Below the pieces are notes generated by a model that was given only the letters and a program-made list of their open reading frames with translations, did no database searches and had not been told where the DNA came from. A stretch of 64,000 bases of DNA from an uncultured Collinsella sp. Lineage in GTDB: Bacteria; Actinomycetota; Coriobacteriia; Coriobacteriales; Coriobacteriaceae. A program made the translations under genes and the position numbers. The stretch is from positions 15,734-79,733 of the forward strand of contig UQIB01000006.1 of NCBI GenBank assembly GCA_900541015.1, given 5' to 3'. Every line of letters starts with the position of its first letter. Positions within the stretch are counted from its first letter, which is position 1. Below, piece after piece: positions 1-8,881 of the stretch.

Positions 1-1226
1 CCGATGGCGGGAATCACGCGGACGGCCGTGGTCTTGTTGTTGATGACGCCGATGGCCATCTCGTCGGCGATGATGCCGGCGATGGTCTCGACCGGGGTGT
101 CGCCGGGGATGGCGATCATGTCCAGGCCGACGGAGCACACGCAGGTCATGGCCTCGAGCTTCTCGAGCGAAAGCGCGCCGGCCTCGACGGCGGCGATCAT
201 GCCGGCGTCCTCGGATACGGGGATAAAGGCGCCCGAGAGACCGCCCACGCTGGAGCTGGCCATGACGCCGCCCTTCTTGACGGCATCGTTGAGCATGGCG
301 AGCGCGCAGGTCGTGCCGGGGCCACCGCAGGTGCCCACGCCGATGATCTCGAGGATGCGCGCGACGGAGTCGCCGATGGCAGGCGTGGGAGCCAGCGAGA
401 GGTCGACAATGCCCTTCTCGACACCCAGGCGATGGGCGGCCTCGCGGCTCATGAGCTCGCCGGCGCGGGTGATCTTAAAGGCGGTCTGCTTAATCTTCTC
501 GGCGACCTCCATCATCGATGCGGAATCGGGCAGCGTCTCCAGGGCTGCGGCCATAACGCCGGGGCCCGAGACGCCTACGTTGATGACGGCGTCGGCCTCG
601 CCACCGCCGTGGACGGCGCCCGCCATAAACGGGGAGTCCTCGACCATGTTGGCAAAGCAGACAAACTTGGAGGCGCCAACGGAATCCTCGTCGGCCGTAA
701 GCTTGGCGGCATCGATGATGGTCTGGGCGGCCATGAGCACGGCGTCCATGTTGATGCCGGCACGCAGGCTGGCGACGTTGACGCTGGAGCAGACGCGGCT
801 GGTGGTAGCGAGCGCCTGGGGGATGGACTGGATGACACGGCGGTCGGCGTCGCCGATGCCCTTCTGGACGAGCGCGGAGAAGCCGCCCAGGTAGTCGATG
901 CCGAGCGTCTCAGCCGCGCGGTCGAGGGCATGCGCGATGGGGGTGAGGTCCTCATCCTTGCAGCACGCGGCGATCTGCGCCACCGGGGTGACGGAAACGC
1001 GCTTGTTGACGATGGGGATACCGTACTCGCGCTCGAGGTTCTCGGCGGTCTCGACCAGATGCTCAGCCGTGTGCGTCACGTGGTCGTAGATCTTCGTGCA
1101 CATGCGGTCGAGGTTCTCGTTACCGCAACCCATGAGCGAAACACCCATGGTGATGGTCCTGATGTCGAGGTTCTGCTCCTCAACCATGCCGCGGGTTTCC
1201 GCGATTTCTGCGGGCGTGATCGCCAT
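1..1226 (-). CDS. DUF711 / PFL-family (UPF0210) protein, C-terminus cut by window edge
   Basis: The minus strand reads as one open frame of about 408 codons from ATG 1226 to the window edge, so the stop lies outside. It begins MAITPAEIAETRGMVEEQ and contains TRVCSSVNVASLRAGINMD, VINVGVSGPGVMAAALE and GTCGGPGTTCALAMLNDAV, segments typical of the DUF711/UPF0210 family. Members are about 450 residues, so some 40 residues are missing. The start has an AGGAG-type ribosome site (about 1233-1237). Members often lie beside an ACT-domain protein; none is visible here. The family relates by fold to glycyl-radical-type proteins, but the reaction is not settled. The opposite strand also carries long open frames, which I treat as high-GC shadows. 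Confidence 0.85.
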   Translation of the reverse strand, partial: MAITPAEIAETRGMVEEQNLDIRTITMGVSLMGCGNENLDRMCTKIYDHVTHTAEHLVETAENLEREYGIPIVNKRVSVTPVAQIAACCKDEDLTPIAHALDRAAETLGIDYLGGFSALVQKGIGDADRRVIQSIPQALATTSRVCSSVNVASLRAGINMDAVLMAAQTIIDAAKLTADEDSVGASKFVCFANMVEDSPFMAGAVHGGGEADAVINVGVSGPGVMAAALETLPDSASMMEVAEKIKQTAFKITRAGELMSREAAHRLGVEKGIVDLSLAPTPAIGDSVARILEIIGVGTCGGPGTTCALAMLNDAVKKGGVMASSSVGGLSGAFIPVSEDAGMIAAVEAGALSLEKLEAMTCVCSVGLDMIAIPGDTPVETIAGIIADEMAIGVINNKTTAVRVIPAI

Positions 1227-1271
1227 CCTTGCGCTCCTATCTGCCAAAACGAGCATAGTCTTATCTATTCT

Positions 1272-1309
1272 AACGTGCCGCACGTGCCAAGTGGCGCATG
1301 CGGCACGTT
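1272..1309. terminator. inverted repeat between metH and the DUF711 gene
   Basis: AACGTGCCGC (1272-1281) pairs with GCGGCACGTT (1300-1309). A short T run follows only on the plus side, so on the minus strand it is an imperfect intrinsic terminator or an mRNA-end hairpin after metH. Confidence 0.4.
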
Positions 1310-1334
1310 TTGATGCTCGGTTGTTTCCGTTGTG

Positions 1335-3884
1335 TTACTGCCCAAAGACCTCTTCGGCAATACGAGCGCTTTCGGCGGCGTCTTTGGCGTAGTAGTCCGC
1401 GCCGATCTGCTTGGCGTATTCGGGGGTGAGCACGGCGCCGCCTACGATGATCTTGACGCCCGGCACCTCGGCATGAAGCAGCTTGATGGTCTCTTCCATG
1501 GCGACGACTGTGGTAGTCATAAGCGCTGAGAGGCCGACGAGTTTGATGTCGCGCTCCTTGACGGTCTTGAGCACCTCTTGCGGGTCGACGTCGCGGCCTA
1601 GGTCAAAGACGGTGTAGCCGTAGTTATCGAGCAGCATCTTGACGATGTTCTTACCGATGTCGTGGATGTCGCCCTTGACGGTGGCCACGCAGATCTTGCC
1701 CTTGTCGGCAATCTCGCCGGCGGGCATCAGGCGCTTGATGGTGTCGAAGCCCACGCGTGCGGCCTCGGCCGAGGCCATAAGCTGCGGCAAGAAGAACTTG
1801 CCCTGGTCAAAGAGGACGCCCACCTCGTCGAGGGCGGGGATAAAGTGGTTGTTGATGAGGTCCATGGCGTCGTGGTCTGCCAGCAGACGCTCGGTCTCGG
1901 CAGCGATCTCGCCTTTGCGGCCCGAGACGACCATGCGACGAATCGGGTCGTCGTTGCCGTCGGTGCCGGCGGCGGGCACGGTGTCGGTCGATGCGGCCTG
2001 AGCCGCTGCCGGGTTGGCGGCGATCTTGTACGGATCGGTCCAGCCGGCGTAGCGCTCGATGTATCCGGTCGAGCCCTCGTCCTCAACGCTCAGGACGCGA
2101 TAACTGTAGACGGTATCCATAAAGCGCTTGGAGCCCGGGTTCATGATGGGGGCGTCCAGGCCCGCGCCAAAGGCGGCAGCCAAAAAGACCGAGCCCAGCA
2201 GCGGGCGGGCAGGCAGGCCAAAGCTGATGTTCGACACGCCGAGCGCGCATTTGACGCCCAGACGCTCCTTGCACAGGGACATGGCGCGTAGGATCTGCTC
2301 GGCCTGGCGTTGATTGGTCGAGGCGGTCATGACCAGGCAGTCGATGAGGATGCGGTCCGGTCCGATGCCGTAGCGGGCGGCCTCGGCCACGATGCGCTCG
2401 GCGATGGCGAAGCGAGTCTCGGCGGTATCGGGAATGCCGCCTTCGTCGAGCGTAAGGCCGACAACGTTGGTGCCGTAGTGGGCGACCAGCGGAAAGATCT
2501 CATCCATGATCTGCTGCTTGCCATTGACCGAGTTGATGATGGGCTTGCCGGCGTAGCGGCGCACGGCGGCCTCGACGGCTGCGGGGTCGGTGGAGTCGAT
2601 CTGCAACGGCAGCAGCGTGGAGCCCTGGAGCTGTTCGGTCGCCTGTTGGATGATCTTGACCTCGTCGATCTCGGGCAGGCCCACGTTGACGTCCAGGATG
2701 TCGGCGCCCTGTTCCTGCTGGCTGATGCCCTGGCTCACGACGTAGTCCAGGTCGCCGTCGCGCAGGGCCTGCTGCAGGCGCTTTTTGCCGGTGGGGTTGA
2801 TGCGCTCGCCGATGACGGCGATCTTGTGGCCGTCGCAGGGAAGGTCCACGACCGTTTGGGCGCTCGTGACCGACATGCTGGGCTTGCGGCGGCGCGGGCT
2901 GGGCGTGTGGTTGTCGATAAGCGTGCGCAGGGCCGCCATGTGCGCCGGCGTGGTGCCGCAGCAGCCGCCCACGACGCTCACGCCGTCGGCGATCATGCCG
3001 GCGACGGCCTCGGCGTATTCGGGGGCCTGGATATCAAAGACGGTGTTGCCGTCGTCGTCCACATGGGGCAGTCCTGCGTTGGCCTGCACCATAACAGGCT
3101 TGTCGGTAACGGTGAGCATACGTGCAGCGAGTCCTCGGAGCTCGGCCGGTCCTTGGCTGCAGTTGATGCCCAAAACGTCGGCGCCGATGGCGTCGAGCGT
3201 GATGGCGGCCACCTCGGGACTCGTTCCCAGGAAGGTGCGACCGTCTTCCTCAAAGGTCATGGTGGCAAAGACGGGCAGGTCGGAGTTCTCGCGGCAGGCG
3301 AGGACCGCCGCCTTGATCTCGGCCAGGTCGGTCATAGTCTCGATAATAAAGAGGTCCACACCCGCGGCGACGCCGGCGCGCACTTCCTCGGCAAAGAGGT
3401 CGTAGGCCTCGTCGAAGCTCAGGGTACCCAGGGGGCGAAGCAGCGCGCCGATAGGACCGATATCGCCGGCGACGTAGTGGGCACCGGCCGCGCGGGCACA
3501 GGCGACGGCCGCGGCAAAGACGTCTGCCACGGTGGCGGCACCGTCGAGCTTGTGGGCATTGGCGCCAAAGGTGTTGGCGGTAATCACGTCGCAGCCGGCC
3601 TCGACATATTGACGTTGGATATCGGTGATAACCTGGGGTTCCTCAAAGTTGAGCAGCTCGGGCAGGGCGCCCGCTTTCATGCCGGCGGCCTGCAACATGG
3701 TGCCCATGCCGCCGTCGAACAGCAGGTGCCCCGTGCCCTCGATGGCGGCACGCAGGCGATCGTCCTTAATGCGCAGATCGTCGATCGTGCGCGTCTTGTA
3801 CGTGGCACCGTTGCGACGTGCGGCATCAACGGGTGCCGCCAATGCAGTGCCGTCAGAATCATGAGTGATAAGCGGAGTAAACAT
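1335..3884 (-). CDS. metH: cobalamin-dependent methionine synthase lacking the activation domain
   Basis: 849 residues. It transfers a methyl group from methyl-tetrahydrofolate to homocysteine through cobalamin in the cytoplasm. Domains in order: homocysteine-binding barrel (about 45-330) with zinc cysteines in INCSQGP (C243) and GGCCGTT (C309, C310); pterin-binding domain (about 355-620); B12 cap and Rossmann domain (about 650-849) with GDIHDIGKN, whose H741 is the expected cobalt ligand. E. coli MetH is about 1,227 residues because it carries a C-terminal AdoMet reactivation domain. Here that domain is the separate gene immediately upstream. AGGAG overlaps the upstream stop, which fixes the ATG at 3884. 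Third gene of the metF operon. Confidence 0.95.
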   Translation of the reverse strand: MFTPLITHDSDGTALAAPVDAARRNGATYKTRTIDDLRIKDDRLRAAIEGTGHLLFDGGMGTMLQAAGMKAGALPELLNFEEPQVITDIQRQYVEAGCDVITANTFGANAHKLDGAATVADVFAAAVACARAAGAHYVAGDIGPIGALLRPLGTLSFDEAYDLFAEEVRAGVAAGVDLFIIETMTDLAEIKAAVLACRENSDLPVFATMTFEEDGRTFLGTSPEVAAITLDAIGADVLGINCSQGPAELRGLAARMLTVTDKPVMVQANAGLPHVDDDGNTVFDIQAPEYAEAVAGMIADGVSVVGGCCGTTPAHMAALRTLIDNHTPSPRRRKPSMSVTSAQTVVDLPCDGHKIAVIGERINPTGKKRLQQALRDGDLDYVVSQGISQQEQGADILDVNVGLPEIDEVKIIQQATEQLQGSTLLPLQIDSTDPAAVEAAVRRYAGKPIINSVNGKQQIMDEIFPLVAHYGTNVVGLTLDEGGIPDTAETRFAIAERIVAEAARYGIGPDRILIDCLVMTASTNQRQAEQILRAMSLCKERLGVKCALGVSNISFGLPARPLLGSVFLAAAFGAGLDAPIMNPGSKRFMDTVYSYRVLSVEDEGSTGYIERYAGWTDPYKIAANPAAAQAASTDTVPAAGTDGNDDPIRRMVVSGRKGEIAAETERLLADHDAMDLINNHFIPALDEVGVLFDQGKFFLPQLMASAEAARVGFDTIKRLMPAGEIADKGKICVATVKGDIHDIGKNIVKMLLDNYGYTVFDLGRDVDPQEVLKTVKERDIKLVGLSALMTTTVVAMEETIKLLHAEVPGVKIIVGGAVLTPEYAKQIGADYYAKDAAESARIAEEVFGQ

Positions 3885-3893
3885 CGAGGGCTC

Positions 3894-4682
3894 CTAATGG
3901 CTGGAATAGCAGGTGGTGTGGGCGGCGCGGAAGCGGCAGTGCTCGCGCATGCGGCAGATATTGCAGGTGGGGCGGCTTTGGGCGTCGTGGACTTCGCCTT
4001 CGAACAGGCCGATCACCGCGGTCACGCTCTTGGTGGGCATGAGTAGGCTGGTGGGTGTGACGGTAAGCCCGATGAGCCGCGTGGCGTTGAGCGCAGCCAC
4101 GATTGAGCGCTGGGCCGAGAGCGGGCAGTCGCCGTAGCCGGGACTAAAGCGCCAGTTGCCGGCGAGCCCATGAACGGCGGCGTCCGTCTTGACCTGCTGG
4201 TCCATTTGCTCAACGGCGGCTTCCACGTAAGCGGAGCACGCGGCGTCGAGCACGGCTCCCTCCAGGGGCTGCTGGGCTCCCGTGGTGCGCAGACGACGCT
4301 CGGCGTCCATGCCGAGGGTGCATGCCATGAGCGCGGCAAAGCGGGCGTCTTTGAGATGGCGATAGATATCACGACCCCGCAGCTCAACATTGGTGCCAAC
4401 CAAGCGGATGCAGGGCTCGCCCTGCTCGTCAACGCCCGTGGCATCGACGGCAAACACGCGTTGCACGCCGCGAGGCTCGATATCCAGCTCTAGGCGCTCG
4501 ACCACAAGCTCAATTCGTCGTGACAGCTCGGGCTCAATCTGCTGGCCGCCGTAGCCCAGATACCGCAGCATCTCGGCACGGTCGACACGAGGGTGGTGGG
4601 CGGCGTCGATACGGTAAAGCGCCGGCGACGCAAGGTCGGCCGGCACTTCAACAACGGTTGTATCGACGTGCGGTTTTTCCAT
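3894..4682 (-). CDS. stand-alone MetH reactivation-domain protein
   Basis: 262 residues resembling the C-terminal AdoMet-binding activation domain of MetH. RFSPGYGDCPLSAQ (about 176-189) is the AdoMet-site signature, and a LMPTKSVTAVIG stretch follows. Four cysteines near the C-terminus (CNICRMREHC) could bind metal. Its likely job is reductive methylation of inactive cob(II)alamin on the neighbouring MetH. Its ATG overlaps the stop of metF (TAATG), indicating translational coupling, and its stop is 9 bases before metH. The order metF, activation domain, metH is a compact methyl-supply operon. Confidence 0.9.
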   Translation of the reverse strand: MEKPHVDTTVVEVPADLASPALYRIDAAHHPRVDRAEMLRYLGYGGQQIEPELSRRIELVVERLELDIEPRGVQRVFAVDATGVDEQGEPCIRLVGTNVELRGRDIYRHLKDARFAALMACTLGMDAERRLRTTGAQQPLEGAVLDAACSAYVEAAVEQMDQQVKTDAAVHGLAGNWRFSPGYGDCPLSAQRSIVAALNATRLIGLTVTPTSLLMPTKSVTAVIGLFEGEVHDAQSRPTCNICRMREHCRFRAAHTTCYSSH

Positions 4683-5554
4683 TACCCCAGGCGCTCCATA
4701 ATGGTCGCGGCGATTGCAGGACGGTTCATAGTGTACAGGTGCAGACCGTCGGCACCGTGCTCCTTAAGGTCGCAAAGCTGACGAGCAGCATAATCTACAC
4801 CGGCTGCCTGCAGGCTCTCGGGGTCGTTCTCGTACTTGGCGAGGATCTTGATGACGGGGGAGGGCAGCGACGCGCCGCACATAAAGACCATGCGGCTGAT
4901 CTGCGACTTGCCCATAAACGGCATGATGCCCGCGGTAATGGGCACGGTGATGCCGGCCTTGTCGGCAAGCTCGCGGAAGCGATAGAAGCACTCGTTATCA
5001 AAGAAGAGCTGTGTCACAAAGAAGCTTGCGCCGGCGTCTTGCTTTTGCTTGAGGTGCTCGACCGAGACGTTGAGGTCCTCGCAGGCAATGTGGCCCTCGG
5101 GGTAGGCTGCGGCGCCCACGCAAAAGCCGGCGTCGACGAGCTCGGGGATGAGGTCACGGGCGTAGGCGTAGTCGGAGGCAGGCTTGTCGTCCTCAGTCGC
5201 GCCAGCGGGAAGATCGCCGCGCAGGGCCAGGATGTTTTCAACGCCGGCGGTGCGATACTCGTCAATCTTGGCGGCGATGTCGGCGTGGGTGCGGCCTACG
5301 CAGGTGAGATGCGCTACCGAGGGCGTATCGAATTCGCTCGAAATCATATGCGCGATGGGGGCGGTGGTGGCACCGTTACCCGAGCCGCCGGCCGAGCAGG
5401 TGACCGAGACAAAGCTCGGCGAAAGCTTGCACAGATTGCCTGCCACTTCGCGAGCCGTGTCGAGGGTTAGCTCGCCCTTGGGCGGGAACATCTCAAACGA
5501 AACGGGTGCGGTGCCCTGGGATGCTGCCTGCTTAAAAACCTCGTCGACGCGCAT
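4682..5554 (-). CDS. metF: methylenetetrahydrofolate reductase
   Basis: 290 residues starting MRVDEVFKQAASQ. AAAGGAG six bases upstream selects this ATG rather than one 14 codons earlier. It reduces 5,10-methylene- to 5-methyl-tetrahydrofolate with FAD. Family landmarks are VSFEMFPPKG near the N-terminus, the SVTCSAGGSGN strand, ALRGDLP, FFVTQLFFDNE and the C-terminal LHLYTMNRP. The length is normal for bacterial MetF. It is the first gene of the metF, activation protein, metH operon; its promoter must lie in 5555-5640. Confidence 0.95.
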   Translation of the reverse strand: MRVDEVFKQAASQGTAPVSFEMFPPKGELTLDTAREVAGNLCKLSPSFVSVTCSAGGSGNGATTAPIAHMISSEFDTPSVAHLTCVGRTHADIAAKIDEYRTAGVENILALRGDLPAGATEDDKPASDYAYARDLIPELVDAGFCVGAAAYPEGHIACEDLNVSVEHLKQKQDAGASFFVTQLFFDNECFYRFRELADKAGITVPITAGIMPFMGKSQISRMVFMCGASLPSPVIKILAKYENDPESLQAAGVDYAARQLCDLKEHGADGLHLYTMNRPAIAATIMERLG

Positions 5555-5656
5555 ATCGTGCTCCTTTAGATGCCTGGGTGCGATGTTTTGTTGCAAGGAT
5601 TCTACAGCACCACTGCGCTAAGGCGGAGTTTCTCTCGCTATTTGGGGATACCAATC

Positions 5657-5981
5657 GAAAATGCTTCGCTATCGGCATTTCCTATAACAGGGCGGTCAAT
5701 GTAGGATGGGGCTATATTGAATGGTATCTGATGCGAAATACCAGTTAATAAAGCCCCGTCCCAAATTGATTACCCTTAAACCATGGGGAGAGGTCTGCAA
5801 TTTATGCAGTTGATTGGCTGTTGAGGGTGGCAACGCCGCCTCGATAGGGTAACCTCAATGATTGGTTTCGCGACAGCAACATAACGGTAATGTCGCGGAA
5901 ACACGGCGAGTCTAAGCTATGACTCGTTCGTTAGTAATCAACACCGCTTCTCACGCGGTGCCGATACGAAGGGAGTTCCGT
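5657..5981 (+). promoter_or_regulatory. multi-stem structured leader upstream of glnN
   Basis: The 427-base gap between metF and glnN holds no gene but contains dense pairing. AAATGC 5659-5664 pairs with 5675-5680. A long hairpin has 5704-5713 pairing with 5752-5761 (one G:U) and TGGTAT 5722-5727 pairing with ATACCA 5738-5743. A closing stem of 11 pairs joins 5765-5775 to 5847-5852 and 5855-5859, with a two-base bulge. It encloses hairpins 5795-5809 and 5826-5840, making a three-way junction. A last stem pairs 5866-5875 with 5891-5901. This arrangement suggests a cis-regulatory RNA for glutamine synthetase. It does not match any riboswitch class I can name. Confidence 0.5.
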
Positions 5982-8069
<2,088 letters not shown>

Positions 8070-8098
8070 AATGTAACTGACATATCGTCACGGTATTG

Positions 8099-8134
8099 AG
8101 CCGGGGTCCGCATCGCGCGGGCCCCGGCTTTTTG
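8099..8134 (+). terminator. intrinsic terminator of glnN
   Basis: AGCCGGGG (8099-8106) pairs with CCCCGGCT (8122-8129), extended inward by G:C pairs and followed by a TTTTTG tract. Confidence 0.9.
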
Positions 8135-8186
8135 TTTGAGAAGGACGCTTTGAAGCCCGTTTTGCAACTGATTCACCCACGCAATA

Positions 8187-8410
8187 AGGGGTCGTGGGCA
8201 AAAAACGTCAAATATGAGTACTGTCACAAGTGCTGTAGCATTATTTTTTGTAAAATATGCTGTGTTACGCAACATATGTCCAAGTACTTAGCTGATAAAA
8301 GCCTGCAATTCTTCCGCCGTAGGATTCCTGGCGTCTAAATCGCCTTCTGGTGATATGCAATCGCTGTTACTAAATTGGTAACAGTACTCATATTTGCTAT
8401 TTTTTGACCA
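8187..8410. repeat. MITE-like element with ~40-bp imperfect terminal inverted repeats
   Basis: The left arm (about 8187-8226) contains CAAATATGAGTACTGT. The right arm (about 8371-8410) is its inverted counterpart, sharing roughly 34 of 40 positions. The 145-base core has no transposase. Read in either direction the arms encode a similar peptide, KGxWxKNxKYEYC, and a 66-codon minus-strand frame (8488-8288) ends in a protein-like tail, NPTAEELQAFIS, but lacks a convincing ribosome site. This may be a non-autonomous dispersed repeat or two inverted copies of one repeat. Confidence 0.55.
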
Positions 8411-8439
8411 CGGGCCCTTGGATGGCAGTGTGATTTTAT

Positions 8440-8536
8440 GCCCTCGGGGTTCGAATCCCCGGCACATGGATAGCAAAAAGCCCGTCACCGCAAGGGCAAC
8501 GAGCTTCTCAGTTTAAATGGTGCCCCCAGCGGGATG
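8440..8536 (-). repeat. diverged copy of tRNA-Glu 3' end plus terminator
   Basis: This stretch duplicates 8633-8722. It shares a T-arm-like TTCGAATCCC segment, a hairpin followed (on the minus strand) by TTTTTGCTA, and the last 17-18 bases of tRNA-Glu, TGGTGCCCCCAGCGGGAT. The hairpin differs in sequence from the downstream copy but still pairs through compensating and wobble changes. It looks like a leftover att or tRNA fragment from an old integration at tRNA-Glu. Confidence 0.6.
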
Positions 8537-8632
8537 TCCGCGTGCGGCTGGCGCCGCCCGCCTTCGCTGCGTCGCTCCGCTCCTTGCGTGCTGCGCTGGA
8601 AAACGCTTCGCGTTTCCTCAGCTCCGCACCCT
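8537..8632. other. spacer between the two tRNA-Glu 3' fragments, no gene seen
   Basis: GC-rich 96-base spacer with a short hairpin around GGAAAACGCTTCGCGTTTCC. No coding signal or ribosome site is visible. Confidence 0.4.
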
Positions 8633-8664
8633 GTCGGCTTCGAATCCCGGCATATCGGTAGCAA

Positions 8665-8699
8665 AAAGCCCGCTACCGAATTGGTAACGGGCTTCTCAG
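8665..8699 (-). terminator. intrinsic terminator of tRNA-Glu
   Basis: On the minus strand AGCCCGTTACC, an AATT loop and GGTAGCGGGCT form an 11-pair stem, followed by TTTTTGC. It lies just 3' of the tRNA. Confidence 0.85.
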
Positions 8700-8705
8700 A
8701 TTCTG

Positions 8706-8782
8706 TGGTGCCCCCAGCGGGATTCGAACCCGCGATATCCACCTTGAAAGGGTGGCGTCCTTGGCCGCTAGACGATGGGGAC
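8706..8782 (-). tRNA. tRNA-Glu (anticodon TTC)
   Basis: The minus strand folds as a complete cloverleaf with encoded CCA. The acceptor strands are GTCCCCA and TGGGGGC; the anticodon stem CCACC/GGTGG encloses loop CTTTCAA (anticodon TTC); the T arm is CGGGTTCGAATCCCG. A TATACT -10 element lies about 20 bases upstream. The downstream terminator and partial 3' duplications suggest past use as an integration site. Confidence 0.97.
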
Positions 8783-8842
8783 AGCGGGAAAGAGTATAGC
8801 AGACTTTTTTGCCGGTGCGTATATCGATGGCAAACTGGAAAA

Positions 8843-8874
8843 CCACCACAAAGGTGCCTGTCCCTTTGTAGTGG
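8843..8874 (-). terminator. intrinsic terminator of the murT-gatD fusion
   Basis: On the minus strand CCACTACAAAGG, an 8-base loop and CCTTTGTGGTGG form a 12-base stem with one mismatch, followed by TTTTCC. Confidence 0.75.
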
Positions 8875-8881
8875 CGGGGCG

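Noticed and set aside
4..1392. Long plus-strand open frames opposite the DUF711 gene
   Set aside because: They mirror the minus-strand gene, have skewed composition and no ribosome sites; normal for high-GC DNA.
2310..4046. 578-codon plus-strand frame
   Set aside because: It is antisense to MetH, whose domains and motifs are unmistakable on the minus strand.
5821..5859. T-box riboswitch before glnN (GGGTGGCAACGCCGC resembles the antiterminator)
   Set aside because: The invariant TGGNACCGCG bulge is not present, no specifier loop or terminator follows, and glnN is not a usual T-box target.
8485..8742. 85-codon minus-strand frame over the tRNA-Glu region
   Set aside because: It runs through the tRNA and its terminator; repeated tRNA fragments explain its open frame.
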